64,000 bases of DNA from Rahnella sikkimica (GCF_002951615.1 NZ_CP019062.1:3162001-3226000), one strand, 5' to 3'. Shown: positions 1-11,288, counted from the stretch's first letter. Made by a program: numbers and translations. Notes: generated by a model from the sequence alone, not told the origin.

Positions 1-1331
1 TTGAGGGTTCTCAGCACGTCGAGGCACATCACGTTCCCGGAACCTTCCCAGATGCTGTTCACCGGCATTTCGCGATACAAACGCGGCAGTTCGCTGTCTT
101 CGCAGTACCCGATCCCGCCTAATACTTCCATCGCTTCCGCCACAAAAGGCATGCCCTGACGACAGACTTCAAACTTGGCGGCGGGCGTCAGCAGGCGGCA
201 CAAAATCTGTTCAGCCGGATTATCGCGGGCACCGGTCGCAGCGCCCAGACGCATCAGCAGCATCGTTTGCCCTTCCAGATGCATGGCCATCCGGCTCAGG
301 GTCTGGCGCATCAGCGGTTGTTCAATCAGCGGCTTACCGAAAACCTGCCGCTGGAAGGCGTGATACAACGCCACGGATAAAGCCCGGCGCATCATGGCGT
401 GGCTGCCCAGCGCACAGTCAGAACGCGTATGTCCGCCCATCTTCAGGATATGGCGTATACCTTCGCCCTCTTCGCCCAACAGCCATCCCGTCGCATCCTG
501 AAACTCCACTTCGCTGCTGGCATTCGAGCGGTTACCAAGTTTGTCTTTCAGGCGTTCAATGCGGATGGCATTGCGTGAACCGTCCGGCAGAACTCTTGGT
601 AAAAAGAAGCAGGAAAGCCCGCCGTCGGCCTGCGCCAGCACCAGATGTGCATCGCTTTGCGGCACCGAGAAAAACCACTTGTGGCCGGTCAGATGGTACG
701 GTTTTCCACTGCCACGGCCTTCCAGCGCAACCGCCCGCGTGGTGTTGCTGAGCACATCAGAACCGCCCTGTTTCTCGGTCATGCCCATGCCGATCAGCAC
801 ACCTTTCTTCTGATCGCCGGGCTGCAAATGTGGATCATAGCGGTCAGATAACAGCGGTTTGAGCCAGCTGCGAAATTCCGCAGGCAGGTATTGTTGTAAA
901 AGGGGAATCGAGCCGAAAGTCATCGTCACCGGGCAAAGCGTTCCAGCCTCGACCTGCGCATGCAGGATGAAACGCGCCGCCCGCGCCACGGAGGAGCCGA
1001 TACGCGCATCCTCCTGCCACGGCAAATTATGCACGCGGTTAGCAATCAGCCCCTGCATAAGCAAATGCCAGGCCGGGTGAAAGCGGACATCGTCAAGCCG
1101 TTCGCCGGTGGTGTCATAGCGCAGAAGATCGGGCGGATTCGCATTCGCCAACCGTCCGAGCTCCAGCGATTCGGCGGAGCCCAGCTGTTGCCCTAAAGAA
1201 GCCAGCACGTCATTGTCCCAACCCGCCTGCTGACGTGAAACGGCTTCACGCAGCGGCGTATCGGAGAGGAATAAATTGCTGTTACTCAGCGGCTTGGGTT
1301 GATTGAAAACCCGATGTGTTTCCCAGTTCAT
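1..1331 (-). CDS. aidB: AidB, acyl-CoA dehydrogenase-like flavoprotein (C-terminus cut off)
   Basis: Minus-strand frame open from an ATG at 1331 to the window edge, so the last part of the protein is missing. The start reads MNWETHRVFNQPKPLSNSN. Family features are SSEVEFQDATGWLLGEEGEG in the middle and NSIWEGSGNVMCLDVLR at the visible end. AidB is an FAD protein of the acyl-CoA dehydrogenase superfamily that binds DNA; in E. coli it belongs to the Ada response to alkylating agents. The upstream sequence has a good Shine-Dalgarno (GGAGCAGGCG). It lies downstream of rlmB on the same strand, beyond a strong terminator, so it probably has its own promoter. Confidence 0.93.
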   Translation of the reverse strand, partial: MNWETHRVFNQPKPLSNSNLFLSDTPLREAVSRQQAGWDNDVLASLGQQLGSAESLELGRLANANPPDLLRYDTTGERLDDVRFHPAWHLLMQGLIANRVHNLPWQEDARIGSSVARAARFILHAQVEAGTLCPVTMTFGSIPLLQQYLPAEFRSWLKPLLSDRYDPHLQPGDQKKGVLIGMGMTEKQGGSDVLSNTTRAVALEGRGSGKPYHLTGHKWFFSVPQSDAHLVLAQADGGLSCFFLPRVLPDGSRNAIRIERLKDKLGNRSNASSEVEFQDATGWLLGEEGEGIRHILKMGGHTRSDCALGSHAMMRRALSVALYHAFQRQVFGKPLIEQPLMRQTLSRMAMHLEGQTMLLMRLGAATGARDNPAEQILCRLLTPAAKFEVCRQGMPFVAEAMEVLGGIGYCEDSELPRLYREMPVNSIWEGSGNVMCLDVLRTL

Positions 1332-1410
1332 CGCCTGCTCCCTTTCAAAAGGATGAGGTATCAGTATGGTAAAAAACGGGGAATTAACAGGCGCGCAGAT
1401 CACAAAGGCA

Positions 1411-1440
1411 GAAATGCAAACGGGAGCCCGAAGGCTCCCG
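1411..1440 (-). terminator. rho-independent terminator after rlmB
   Basis: A perfect 8-bp stem (CGGGAGCC/GGCTCCCG, 1421-1440) with a UUCG tetraloop as read on the minus strand, followed by TTTGCATTTC. It ends the nsrR-rnr-rlmB unit and insulates aidB. The plus strand also has TTTT after the stem, so it may work in both directions. Confidence 0.8.
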
Positions 1441-1469
1441 TTTTATGGCATGAAGTCAGAAAACTGAAA

Positions 1470-2213
1470 TCAGCTTTTTTTCAGACCACGCTGGCGTACC
1501 GCTTCGAACAAGCAAACACCGGTCGCGACGGATACGTTCAGGGAAGACACGCTGCCCGCCATCGGAATGCTGATCAGTTCGTCGCAATGTTCGCGGGTCA
1601 GACGGCGCATACCTTCGCCTTCTGCGCCCATCACCAGCGCCATAGGGCCGGTCATTTTGCTCTGGAACAGGTCATGATCCGCTTCGCCCGCCGTGCCGAC
1701 GATCCAGACATTATGTTCCTGCAATACGCGCAAGGTACGCGCCAGATTGGTCACGTTAATCAATGGTACGTTTTCTGCCGCGCCGCTGGCGACTTTTTTG
1801 GCTGTCGCGTTCAGTTTTGCAGAACGGTCACGCGGAACGATAACCGCATGAACACCCGCCGCATCAGCGGTACGTAAACACGCGCCCAGATTGTGCGGGT
1901 CAGTTACGCCATCCAGCACCAGCAGGAACGGGCAATCGAGGCTTTCCAGCAGCGCAGGCAGATCGTTTTCCTGATACTGACGGCCTTCGCGCACGCGGGC
2001 AATAATCCCCTGATGCACGGCACCTTCGGATTTCTCATCCAGCCACTGGCGACTCGCCACCTGAATCACAATGCCGCCCGCTTCCAGCTCGTCGATCAGC
2101 GGTTTCAGACGTTTGTCGTCACGGCCTTTCAGGATAAAGACTTCCAGAAAGCGCTGCGGATCGTTGTCGAGTAAAGCTTTAACGGAATGAATACCGTAGA
2201 TAATTTCGCTCAT
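1470..2213 (-). CDS. rlmB: RlmB, 23S rRNA (guanosine-2251-2'-O)-methyltransferase
   Basis: A 247-residue SpoU/TrmH (SPOUT) methyltransferase that uses S-adenosylmethionine to methylate the ribose of G2251 in the P loop of 23S rRNA. An N-terminal L30e-like RNA-binding domain (about 1-75) precedes the knotted catalytic domain. SPOUT motifs are [33 protein letters not shown] and SLNVSVATG. Length agrees with E. coli (243 residues). It is the third gene of nsrR-rnr-rlmB and is separated from rnr by about 100 bp holding two stem-loops. Confidence 0.97.
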   Translation of the reverse strand: MSEIIYGIHSVKALLDNDPQRFLEVFILKGRDDKRLKPLIDELEAGGIVIQVASRQWLDEKSEGAVHQGIIARVREGRQYQENDLPALLESLDCPFLLVLDGVTDPHNLGACLRTADAAGVHAVIVPRDRSAKLNATAKKVASGAAENVPLINVTNLARTLRVLQEHNVWIVGTAGEADHDLFQSKMTGPMALVMGAEGEGMRRLTREHCDELISIPMAGSVSSLNVSVATGVCLFEAVRQRGLKKS

Positions 2214-2232
2214 GATGCTCTTTAAAATAGAC

Positions 2233-2303
2233 TTGCGGACAGCATGCTGTCCGCAATTGAATTAACAGTATTGCGGGCGATTCTATCACAGAACAATCGC
2301 CCG
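2233..2303 (-). other. two stem-loops between rnr and rlmB
   Basis: Positions 2233-2256 are a perfect 24-bp palindrome (TTGCGGACAGCA and its complement). Positions 2274-2303 hold a 9-bp stem CGGGCGATT/AATCGCCCG with a 12-nt loop, just after the rnr stop codon. In the minus-strand transcript they lie in tandem between rnr and rlmB. The distal one is followed by GTCTATTTTAAAG, a poor U-tract. They could be a partial terminator or an mRNA-processing or stability element. Confidence 0.6.
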
Positions 2304-2309
2304 TCTGGC

Positions 2310-4811
2310 TTAGCTTTCTACTGACTTTTTCTTCGCGCGCTTGGCTTTGGTGGCCGATGCAATTTTCGCCGTTTTGTCAGAAGGCTTTTTAGCTTTCTTC
2401 GGTTTGCCGTCTTTGCCGACTGCGCTAACCGCTTTCTCTTTCTTCGGTTTAGCCGCCGGTTTTGCGTCGTCTTTACGGAAGGCGCTGTCCGGCTCGAAGT
2501 TCACGTTTTTCTTGCCAGTACGGCGACGCCCGGCATTGGCAGGTGCGGTAGAACGCATGGAACGTTCACCGCCTTTTTTGGCGCGATCGCGGGCTGTTTT
2601 GCCTTCACCACGTGCTTTACGGGTGCTGGAAACCAGTGCGAAATCGATTTTGCGCTCGTCCATATGCACGGCTTCAACGCGGATTTCTACCGTATCGCCC
2701 AGGCGGTAAACCGCGCCGGAGGATTCACCGACCAGGCGCTGCCCGATGTTGTCGTAACGGTAATAATCGTTGTCCAGCGAGGACACGTGCACCAGGCCGT
2801 CGATGAACAAATCGTTCAGGCGCACGAAGAAGCCGAAGCCGGTCACGCTGGCGATAATACCGGTGAAGACCTCGCCGACGTGATCTTGCATGAAGTCACA
2901 TTTCAGCCAGTCCGCCACGTTACGGGTGGCTTCGTCCGCACGGCGTTCAGCCATGGAACAGTGCTCGCCGAGCTGCAACATGTCTTCATAGTCACTATGC
3001 CAGCCGCCAGTTGGCGTCCAGCGGTCTTTCAGCGTGCCGTGCTCTTTCGCCAGCAGATATTTGATGGCGCGGTGCAATGCCAGATCCGGATAACGACGGA
3101 TTGGAGACGTGAAGTGCCCATAAGACTGCAATGCCAGACCAAAGTGGCCGCGGTTTTCCGGGTCATAAATCGCCTGTTTCATCGAACGCAGCAACATCGT
3201 TTGCAGCATTTCGCGGTCAGGACGATCCGCCAGTTCATCCATAATCTGAGCATAATCTTTTGGCTCAGGTTTCAGACCGCCGCCCATGACCAGACCCAGT
3301 TCACCCAGCACACTTCGCAGCGCGGAGATATGGTCGTCGCTTGGACGGTCATGAACACGGAACAGCGCCGGTTCGTTATGTTTTTCAACAAAACGTGCCG
3401 CCGCGATGTTCGCGAGGATCATGCACTCTTCAATCAGTTTGTGCGCGTCGTTACGGACGGTTGGCTCGACACGTTCGATACGGCGCTCAGCGTTGAAGAT
3501 GAATTTGGCTTCTTCTGTTTCAAAGGCGATACCACCGCGTTCTGCACGCGCCTGATCCAGCACTTTGTACATGGTGTGCAGTTCAAGCAGATGCTTAACC
3601 AGCGGGCTGTACTGCTCGCGCAGCTCGGGGTCGCCTTCGATGACGCGCCAGACTTTGTTGTACGTCAGACGTGCATGGGAGCTCATCACCGCTTCGTAGA
3701 ATTTAGAGCTGGTCAGCTTGCCCTGCGCGGAGATTGTCATCTCACAGACCATACAGAGACGATCAACCTGTGGGTTCAGGGAACACAGGCCGTTTGACAG
3801 GACTTCCGGCAGCATCGGGACAACCTGCGACGGGAAGTAAACGGATGTCGCACGGCTGCGTGCTTCATCGTCCAGCGCGGTGCCGTGGCGGACGTAATAA
3901 CTGACGTCAGCAATAGCCACCCACAAGCGCCAGCCGCCACCGCGTTTTTTCTCGCAGTATACGGCGTCATCGAAGTCGCGTGCGTCTTCACCATCGATGG
4001 TGACTAACGGCAGGCTGCGTAAATCGACACGGCCTTTTTTGGCTTCTTCCGGCACCTGTTCGCTCAGGTCTTCGACCTGTTTCAGAACCTGTGGCGGCCA
4101 GACGTGCGGGATTTCATGAGTACGCAGCGCGATATCCACCGCCATGTTGGTGCCCATTTTATCGCCCAGTACTTCAACGATTTTACCGACCGCTTTGGTG
4201 CGGCGGGTCGGACGCTGTGTCAGCTCAACCACCACCATATACCCCATGCGCGCGCCGTTAATAGCATCGGCTGGGATCAGAATATCAAAGCTCAGACGGC
4301 TGTCGTCTGGCACCACAAAACCTGCACCCGCATCGGTAAAGTAACGACCGACAATCTGGCTGGTTTTTGGCACCAGAACGCGCACGATACGCGCTTCACG
4401 GCGGCCTTTACGGTCGGTGCCGACCGGTTGTGCGAGCACCACGTCGCCGTGGATGCACATTTTCATTTGTTCAGCAGAAAGGTAAACGTCGTCTTTCTTA
4501 ACGCCTTCAAGGCGCAGGAAACCATAGCCATCGCGATGGCCAATGACGGTGCCTTTAAGTAAGTCCAGACGCTCCGGCAGCGCGTAGCACTGGCGGCGGG
4601 TGAAGACCAGTTGTCCGTCACGCTCCATCGCGCGCAGACGACGGCGCAGGGCTTCCAGCGCTTCTTCTCCGGAAAGATTCAGCTCATTCCCAATCTCTTC
4701 CCGGCTGGCGGGCGTTTCACGTTTGGCGAGATGTTCGAGAATAAATTCGCGGCTGGGAATAGGTGATTCGTATTTTTCTGCTTCTCGTTCCAGGAATGGA
4801 TCTTGTGACAT
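2310..4811 (-). CDS. rnr: RNase R, 3'-5' exoribonuclease
   Basis: An 833-residue processive exoribonuclease that degrades structured RNA (rRNA, mRNA with stem-loops, tmRNA-tagged messages). I chose the ATG at 4811 ([15 protein letters not shown]) because it matches the E. coli start and has GGAGGA 7 nt upstream; an in-frame ATG 45 bases earlier lacks this. Order: helix-turn-helix and cold-shock domains, RNB catalytic domain with the acidic cluster [14 protein letters not shown]1 domain ([20 protein letters not shown]), then a long lysine-rich tail ([20 protein letters not shown]). The tail is slightly longer than in E. coli (813 residues). It lies directly downstream of nsrR. Confidence 0.97.
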   Translation of the reverse strand: MSQDPFLEREAEKYESPIPSREFILEHLAKRETPASREEIGNELNLSGEEALEALRRRLRAMERDGQLVFTRRQCYALPERLDLLKGTVIGHRDGYGFLRLEGVKKDDVYLSAEQMKMCIHGDVVLAQPVGTDRKGRREARIVRVLVPKTSQIVGRYFTDAGAGFVVPDDSRLSFDILIPADAINGARMGYMVVVELTQRPTRRTKAVGKIVEVLGDKMGTNMAVDIALRTHEIPHVWPPQVLKQVEDLSEQVPEEAKKGRVDLRSLPLVTIDGEDARDFDDAVYCEKKRGGGWRLWVAIADVSYYVRHGTALDDEARSRATSVYFPSQVVPMLPEVLSNGLCSLNPQVDRLCMVCEMTISAQGKLTSSKFYEAVMSSHARLTYNKVWRVIEGDPELREQYSPLVKHLLELHTMYKVLDQARAERGGIAFETEEAKFIFNAERRIERVEPTVRNDAHKLIEECMILANIAAARFVEKHNEPALFRVHDRPSDDHISALRSVLGELGLVMGGGLKPEPKDYAQIMDELADRPDREMLQTMLLRSMKQAIYDPENRGHFGLALQSYGHFTSPIRRYPDLALHRAIKYLLAKEHGTLKDRWTPTGGWHSDYEDMLQLGEHCSMAERRADEATRNVADWLKCDFMQDHVGEVFTGIIASVTGFGFFVRLNDLFIDGLVHVSSLDNDYYRYDNIGQRLVGESSGAVYRLGDTVEIRVEAVHMDERKIDFALVSSTRKARGEGKTARDRAKKGGERSMRSTAPANAGRRRTGKKNVNFEPDSAFRKDDAKPAAKPKKEKAVSAVGKDGKPKKAKKPSDKTAKIASATKAKRAKKKSVES

Positions 4812-4852
4812 AGCGATTCCTCCGTTGTCATCAGCAGTTTGTTGAAAGTCTT

Positions 4853-5278
4853 TCATTCAACAAGCAATAATTTGTAGAGCGTTGAGTTGTCTTTGACCAT
4901 ATCGGCCAGAGTGTACTGATTCAGCTCATCAAGAAAATGTTCTACAGCAGTGTGCAGGACGTGTTTTAGCCGGCAAGCGGGCGTGATATGGCAAAAATCA
5001 CTCTCGCAATTGACCAGTGACAGCGGTTCGAGTTCGCGAACCACATCGCCAATGCGGATTGTCTCTGCGGGTTTCCCCAGTTTAATGCCCCCGTTTTTGC
5101 CACGGACAGCGGTGACCAGGCCCGCACGGCTCAACTGATTGATGATTTTCACCATGTGATTGCGCGATACACCATAAACTTCGGTGACCTGCGAAATATT
5201 GGTCATCTGATCGCCTGGCAGCGATGCCATATAAATCAACGCTCTCAAACCATAATCAGTAAAACTCGTTAACTGCAC
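4853..5278 (-). CDS. nsrR: NsrR, nitric-oxide-sensing [Fe-S] repressor
   Basis: A 141-residue Rrf2-family repressor. A GTG start at 5278 gives [20 protein letters not shown] and has AGAGGT upstream; a longer in-frame extension adds 17 residues unlike the family. The three cluster-ligating cysteines are visible at C91, C96 and C102 ([15 protein letters not shown]), after the winged-helix region [17 protein letters not shown]. In E. coli, NO attacks the cluster and derepresses hmpA, ytfE and related detoxification genes. It is the first gene of nsrR-rnr-rlmB. I found no convincing NsrR box in front of it. Confidence 0.97.
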   Translation of the reverse strand: MQLTSFTDYGLRALIYMASLPGDQMTNISQVTEVYGVSRNHMVKIINQLSRAGLVTAVRGKNGGIKLGKPAETIRIGDVVRELEPLSLVNCESDFCHITPACRLKHVLHTAVEHFLDELNQYTLADMVKDNSTLYKLLLVE

Positions 5279-5443
5279 ACATACCTCTGGGTAGTTGTTT
5301 ACCCGGTCTTTCCACGTCAGCAATGACAACAGGGTGAAGATGATTGTTTATTATGACACTTTGATGATAAACCAGCCGCGAACTTTGCAGCTAATCATTT
5401 AGATAGTGGATGCTTCGCGGGAAGTAAACAAGCGTGGACGGTC

Positions 5444-5475
5444 AGAAAAAATAAACCGGGCAAATTTGCCCGGTT
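5444..5475 (-). terminator. rho-independent terminator after purA
   Basis: Perfect stem AACCGGGCAAA/TTTGCCCGGTT (5454-5475), followed on the minus strand by TTATTTTTTC. It lies 30 bases after the purA stop codon. Confidence 0.85.
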
Positions 5476-5505
5476 ATGACGTTTTTACGCAATCAGCTCA
5501 GGCTG

Positions 5506-6837
<1,332 letters not shown>

Positions 6838-6869
6838 CTAACATCTCATTCTGTGCTTTCCAGTACTTT

Positions 6870-6885
6870 TAGCACACGTTTGCGG
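6870..6885 (-). promoter_or_regulatory. candidate PurR operator of purA
   Basis: Read on the plus strand, GCACACGTTTGC (6872-6883) differs at one core position from the PurR half-site pattern GCAA-N-CG-N-TT-N-C. It lies about 65 bases upstream of the purA start codon. E. coli purA is a known member of the PurR regulon. The site is inferred from the sequence alone. Confidence 0.5.
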
Positions 6886-6948
6886 GAAAAGTTTTAATTG
6901 CGTGCTACCGGTCTCAACAAGACGTGACACGCCGAACGTAATAAAACC

Positions 6949-7149
6949 TCAACCACCCAGACGACCACGCAACATGTAGTAAATTACGAAGCCCGCAACC
7001 ACAAGACCCCCGCCAAAACGGCGCAAAATGTGATCGGGGAGATTCGCCAGCGTGAGGATCATTTTTCTCCAGGATTTAGGATAAAGCATCGGCCCTAGGC
7101 CTTCCAGAACCAAAACTAAGGCCAGTGCCAGCAAGATTGTCGAATTCAT
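6949..7149 (-). CDS. yjeT: YjeT, DUF2065 small inner-membrane protein
   Basis: A 66-residue protein with two hydrophobic segments (STILLALALVLVLEGLGPML and GGGLVVAGFVIYYML), nearly identical in layout to E. coli YjeT. Function is unknown. It lies between hflC and purA as in E. coli, about 95 bases downstream of the hflC stop. The hflC terminator-like hairpin lies in between, so it may depend on readthrough from the hfl operon or on its own promoter. Confidence 0.9.
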   Translation of the reverse strand: MNSTILLALALVLVLEGLGPMLYPKSWRKMILTLANLPDHILRRFGGGLVVAGFVIYYMLRGRLGG

Positions 7150-7199
7150 GATGAATGCGTCTCAGTGATCCCCTTCAGCAGCAAAAGGAGTTTCAGAAA

Positions 7200-7226
7200 T
7201 GACAAAAGGCCCACGAAGGGCCTTTT
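7200..7226 (-). terminator. terminator-like hairpin after hflC
   Basis: Stem AAAAGGCCC/GGGCCTTTT (7204-7226) with a 5-nt loop just after the hflC stop. The stem ends in T residues on the minus strand and is followed by GTCATTTC, so termination may be partial. Confidence 0.65.
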
Positions 7227-7243
7227 GGAAATTGCATCAGCAA

Positions 7244-8242
7244 TTATTTGTTTTTTTCAGGTGACTTCATGAAGCGGAAGAAATCGCTGTCCGGGCTTAA
7301 CACCATGACGTCGTTACCGCTCTTGAAGCTGGCCTCGTAAGCACGCAGGCTACGGATGAATGCGTAGAAGTCAGGATCCTGGCTGAATGCATCAGCAAAC
7401 AGTTTCGCGGCTTCAGCATCGCCTTCACCACGCGTAATACGGGCGGTACGTTCAGCTTCAGCGACAGTACGGGTTCTTTCATAATCCGCCGCAGCCTGAA
7501 TTTTAGTCGCTTCTTCTTTACCCTGAGAAATGTGACGCAATGCCACCGCATTACGCTCAGCGCGCATACGGTCGTAAATCGCGCTGGACACTTCTTCCGG
7601 CAAGTTGATTTGTTTCAGACGAACGTCAACCACTTCAATACCCAACGCTGCCATGCTGTTCGGGTTCACCGCTGGCTGTTTGCCTTTGGTTTCCTGCTCA
7701 ACACGTTTAGCCGCAGACGCGATGGCATCATCCGCTTCGGTCGTCGCTTCAGGCTCATCACCTACGGTACCGGTATTGAGCGCATCACGTACGTCCAATG
7801 TCAGACGACCACGGGAATCGGTCACGATGTCTTTCACATCCAGACGACCAATTTCGGAACGCAGACGGTCACTGAATTTACGTTTCAGCAGGATCTCAGC
7901 CTGAGAGACGTCACCGCCGCCCGTGGCCAGATAGTAGCGGCTGAAATCGCTGATACGCCATTTCAGGTAAGAATCGACGATTAAGTCTTTCTTCTCGCTG
8001 GTCACGAAACGGTCAGCCTGGTTATCCATCGTCTGAATACGCGCGTCGAGCATTTTGATGGATTCCACGAACGGAACCTTGAAATGCAGACCCGGCGCAT
8101 ACACCAGAGGCTTGTTATCGCTGTCGCGCAGAACTTTGCCGAAGCGCAGTACGATACCGCGCTGACCTTCCTGAACCACAAACAGTGAAGCATAAAGCGC
8201 CACCAGCACCACAACGACGATAAGTAAAAATGACTTACGCAT
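7244..8242 (-). CDS. hflC: HflC, modulator of FtsH protease
   Basis: A 332-residue SPFH/band-7 protein anchored by one N-terminal membrane segment (SFLLIVVVVLVALYASLFVV), with most of the chain in the periplasm. With HflK it forms a large ring complex around FtsH and limits proteolysis of membrane substrates and lambda CII. The band-7 core (QEGQRGIVLRFGKV) and the alanine/glutamate-rich coiled coil (EEATKIQAAADYERTRTVAE) are clear. The start lies 2 bases beyond the hflK stop, showing tight translational coupling. Confidence 0.97.
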   Translation of the reverse strand: MRKSFLLIVVVVLVALYASLFVVQEGQRGIVLRFGKVLRDSDNKPLVYAPGLHFKVPFVESIKMLDARIQTMDNQADRFVTSEKKDLIVDSYLKWRISDFSRYYLATGGGDVSQAEILLKRKFSDRLRSEIGRLDVKDIVTDSRGRLTLDVRDALNTGTVGDEPEATTEADDAIASAAKRVEQETKGKQPAVNPNSMAALGIEVVDVRLKQINLPEEVSSAIYDRMRAERNAVALRHISQGKEEATKIQAAADYERTRTVAEAERTARITRGEGDAEAAKLFADAFSQDPDFYAFIRSLRAYEASFKSGNDVMVLSPDSDFFRFMKSPEKNK

Positions 8243-8244
8243 TG

Positions 8245-9540
8245 TTATTCTCTCCCTACGCGAAGTGTATCGTCACGCTGTGCATTAGCACGGCGCTGGT
8301 CCATGACACTGCCAGACGAACGGGAACTGCTGTTATCGGCACTGCTTTTGCCATTACTGCTTGTCAGACCCGGTACAGAAGGCAACAAACCTGCTTCATC
8401 ATTTTTGCTGGTATCGTTCGCTGCCGCGTTATTTCCGCGCAGCATCTGATCCAGAGGCAATACCATCAGGTTATTTCCTTTGTCACTCACCAAAACTTTG
8501 CGGGTGTGACTGAGGACTTTTTCCATGGTTTCGATATAAAGACGCTCACGGGTAATTTCCGGTGCGGCTTTATATTCAGGTAACAGTTTGGAGAACCGGG
8601 CCACTTCACCCTGCGCTTCCAGAACAGTACGGTCTTTGTATGCTTTCGCGTCTTCCAGTAAACGTTGTGCTTCACCATTTGCCAGAGGCTGGATCTGGTT
8701 CGCGTAAGCTTCTGCTTCACGAATAGACTGTTGCTCTCTTTCACGGGCGGCAATCGCGTTATCGAAGGAAGCTTTCACTTCTTCCGGCGGACGCGCAGTC
8801 TGGAAGTTAACGTCCTGAATGGTGATACCCATTTTGTACGGACGAATAGTTTCTTCCAGTACACGCTGAGTATCACTACGCACGGTGGTACGGCCTTCAG
8901 TCAGGATTTTATCCATCGTGTATTTGCCGATAACGCCACGCAGTGCGCTGTCTGTTGCCTGGCTCAGGCTGTCGTCAGGGTTGGCGACGCTGAACAGGTA
9001 CGCTTCAGGGTTGGTCACCCGGTACTGCACGTTCATTTCAACGCGGACCACGTTCTCATCAGACGTCAGCATCACACCAGACGCGGCCAGTTCACGTACG
9101 GCTTCGACGTTCACTGCGCGAACCTGATCGACGAAGGTGGGTTTCCAGTTCAGGCCCGGCTCAACCAGATGGCTGAACTTACCAAAACGGGTGACCACGC
9201 CACGCTCCGCTTCTTTAATGGTATAGAAGCCCGTCGCCGCCCAAATCACAACCACCGCGGCAACCGCGATGCCCGCAATCCGGGTGCCACTCATCCCGTG
9301 ACCGGAACCTGATGGCGCGCCATTGTTGTTATTGTTGTTGCCTGAACCTTTTCCGCCGAATCCACCCAGCTTCTTGCTAAGTTTACGGAAGATATCATCC
9401 AGGTCAGGGGGCCCCTGATTGCGGCCGCCTTTGTTGTCATTATTACCACCAGAATTTCCACCAGAGTTGCCGCTATTATTATTGCTGCTGCCCCAGGGGT
9501 CGCGGTCCTGTCCGTTATTACCGGGCTGATTCCACGCCAT
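8245..9540 (-). CDS. hflK: HflK, modulator of FtsH protease
   Basis: A 431-residue partner of HflC. The cytoplasmic N-terminus (1-85) is unusually rich in Asn and Gly (runs such as NNDNKGGRN and GSGNNNNNNGAPSGSG), followed by one membrane segment (IAGIAVAAVVVIWAATGFYTI) and the SPFH domain (EAERGVVTRFGKFSHLVEPG). The Ser-rich C-terminal tail is likely disordered. It is slightly longer than in E. coli (419). The gene follows hflX by about 30 bases and precedes hflC. Confidence 0.97.
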   Translation of the reverse strand: MAWNQPGNNGQDRDPWGSSNNNSGNSGGNSGGNNDNKGGRNQGPPDLDDIFRKLSKKLGGFGGKGSGNNNNNNGAPSGSGHGMSGTRIAGIAVAAVVVIWAATGFYTIKEAERGVVTRFGKFSHLVEPGLNWKPTFVDQVRAVNVEAVRELAASGVMLTSDENVVRVEMNVQYRVTNPEAYLFSVANPDDSLSQATDSALRGVIGKYTMDKILTEGRTTVRSDTQRVLEETIRPYKMGITIQDVNFQTARPPEEVKASFDNAIAAREREQQSIREAEAYANQIQPLANGEAQRLLEDAKAYKDRTVLEAQGEVARFSKLLPEYKAAPEITRERLYIETMEKVLSHTRKVLVSDKGNNLMVLPLDQMLRGNNAAANDTSKNDEAGLLPSVPGLTSSNGKSSADNSSSRSSGSVMDQRRANAQRDDTLRVGRE

Positions 9541-9573
9541 GTTATAGCTCCATTATTCTATGATTGGTGTTCT

Positions 9574-10878
9574 TCAGGCCAAATCAGTCAGGCTCTGGTT
9601 GCGGACATAGCTGGCCAGTTCCTGCTCTTGTTTGCAGAGGCGGCGCCAGTCAACAATGGGCATTCGCACCATCAGACCAATACTGCCATCCTCTTCAATC
9701 CATTCTTTTTCAATGGCCTGAAGCTGGTAAAAACGGCTACGAAGGCGGCCTGCTTCCGGCGGCAGGCACAATTCATGCTGCGCAATTTCGCCAGATAACC
9801 GCTCCGATAACGCCTGAAAGAGCAACGGAATACCTTCACCTGTCACGGCTGAGAGCCAGACCCTGACCGGCAAATTCTCCTCGTTGCGGTCGATGCGCGG
9901 GACAAAATCATCCAGCATATCTATTTTGTTCATCACTAACAGCGCAGGAATTTCATCTGCTTCAATCTCTGCCAGCACCGTATTCACCGCGTCAATATTT
10001 TCTTGAACCCGGATATCCGCTGCATCAATCACATGTAATAACAGAGATGCCTGTTGGGTTTCCTGCAACGTTGCTTTGAAAGCGGCAACTAAATCATGGG
10101 GCAGGTGACGAATAAACCCTACGGTGTCCGCCAAAACCGTTTCCCCGACATCCGCAACCATAATGCGTCGCAGCGTAGGATCCAGCGTAGCAAACAACTG
10201 ATTGGCCACATACACATCGGCCTGAGTGATACGGTTAAAGAGTGTGGATTTCCCGGCGTTGGTATACCCCACCAAAGACACCGTCGGAATATCCGCACGA
10301 ACGCGCGAACGACGACCGGTTTCGCGCTGCTTAGCCACTTTTTCAAGACGGCTGAGAATTAACGTAATTCTGTCCCGCAGTAAACGGCGGTCTGTTTCGA
10401 GCTGGGTTTCACCCGGGCCACGCGCCCCGATGCCACCGCCCTGACGCTCAAGGTGTGTCCAGCCACGAACCAGTCGGGTAGCAATGTGGCGTAATTGCGC
10501 CAGTTCTACTTGTAGCTTACCTTCGTGTGTTCGCGCCCGCTGGGCAAAGATATCTAAAATTAATCCGGTGCGGTCGACAACGCGACATTCGCATAACGCT
10601 TCCAGGTTTCGTTCCTGGGCTGGAGACAGCGAGTGATCAAAGAGAATGACAGAAGCGCCGGTTGCTTTGACTGCATCTGCAATTTCCTGGGCTTTCCCTT
10701 CACCGACAAAGTATTTAGGGTGCGGTGCCTTACGGCTCCCGGTGACGACTTGAAGCGCCTCTACACCGGCAGAAGAAACCAGCGATTCGAATTCGCTCAG
10801 ATCTTCCGTGTCTTTGTCTTTGGAGAAATAGATATGAACCAGAACGGCCTGTTCGCCGCCTTCATAACGGTCAAACAA
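9574..10878 (-). CDS. hflX: HflX, ribosome-associated GTPase
   Basis: A 434-residue GTPase of the Obg-HflX class that splits and rescues stalled 70S ribosomes under heat stress. The N-terminal HflX domain contains HPKYFVGEGKAQEI. The G domain has P-loop GYTNAGKST (204-212), DTVGFI and NKID. The start is a TTG at 10878 (MFDRYEGGEQAVLVHIYF), supported by homology and by GAGAGG 9 nt upstream; TTG starts are rare and may limit translation. It lies about 100 bases after hfq. Confidence 0.96.
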   Translation of the reverse strand: MFDRYEGGEQAVLVHIYFSKDKDTEDLSEFESLVSSAGVEALQVVTGSRKAPHPKYFVGEGKAQEIADAVKATGASVILFDHSLSPAQERNLEALCECRVVDRTGLILDIFAQRARTHEGKLQVELAQLRHIATRLVRGWTHLERQGGGIGARGPGETQLETDRRLLRDRITLILSRLEKVAKQRETGRRSRVRADIPTVSLVGYTNAGKSTLFNRITQADVYVANQLFATLDPTLRRIMVADVGETVLADTVGFIRHLPHDLVAAFKATLQETQQASLLLHVIDAADIRVQENIDAVNTVLAEIEADEIPALLVMNKIDMLDDFVPRIDRNEENLPVRVWLSAVTGEGIPLLFQALSERLSGEIAQHELCLPPEAGRLRSRFYQLQAIEKEWIEEDGSIGLMVRMPIVDWRRLCKQEQELASYVRNQSLTDLA

Positions 10879-10976
10879 GCTTGCGACCTCTCATTTGGGA
10901 AAAATTCGCCAGCCGGGGGGACATAAGCATAATCGGAATACTTATGAACCCCTTCGTGGTTGACCAACGTTGCGCT

Positions 10977-11288
10977 TTATTCAGCGTCATCGTTTTCCTG
11001 CTGCGGCTGCTGCGCAGACGGGGTGCTACCATGGTGATAATTGCTGCTGGTGCTGCCCGTACCTGGATTATTGCTATGATGTGACACCGGGCGGGAAGGC
11101 ACTACGGTGGAGATAGCGTGTTTATACACCATCTGGCTTACCGTATTTTTTAACAGAATGACAAACTGGTCAAAAGACTCAATCTGGCCTTGCAGCTTAA
11201 TACCATTCACCAAGTAAATAGAAACCGGAACACGTTCACGACGCAATGCGTTCAGGAACGGATCTTGCAAAGATTGCCCCTTAGCCAT
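10977..11288 (-). CDS. hfq: Hfq, RNA chaperone
   Basis: A 103-residue hexameric Sm-like protein that pairs small RNAs with mRNAs. Start [20 protein letters not shown], Sm1 [20 protein letters not shown] and Sm2 [12 protein letters not shown] are conserved to the residue. The unstructured C-terminal tail ([18 protein letters not shown]) is rich in His, Ser and Asn and ends in acidic residues. It follows miaA and precedes hflX, the standard enterobacterial arrangement. ATG at 11288 is preceded by AAGGAAAAG. Confidence 0.98.
   Translation of the reverse strand: MAKGQSLQDPFLNALRRERVPVSIYLVNGIKLQGQIESFDQFVILLKNTVSQMVYKHAISTVVPSRPVSHHSNNPGTGSTSSNYHHGSTPSAQQPQQENDDAE

Noticed and set aside
2664..3797. 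377-codon plus-strand open frame opposite rnr
   Set aside because: It mirrors the conserved rnr coding sequence, has no family motifs and no ribosome-binding site.
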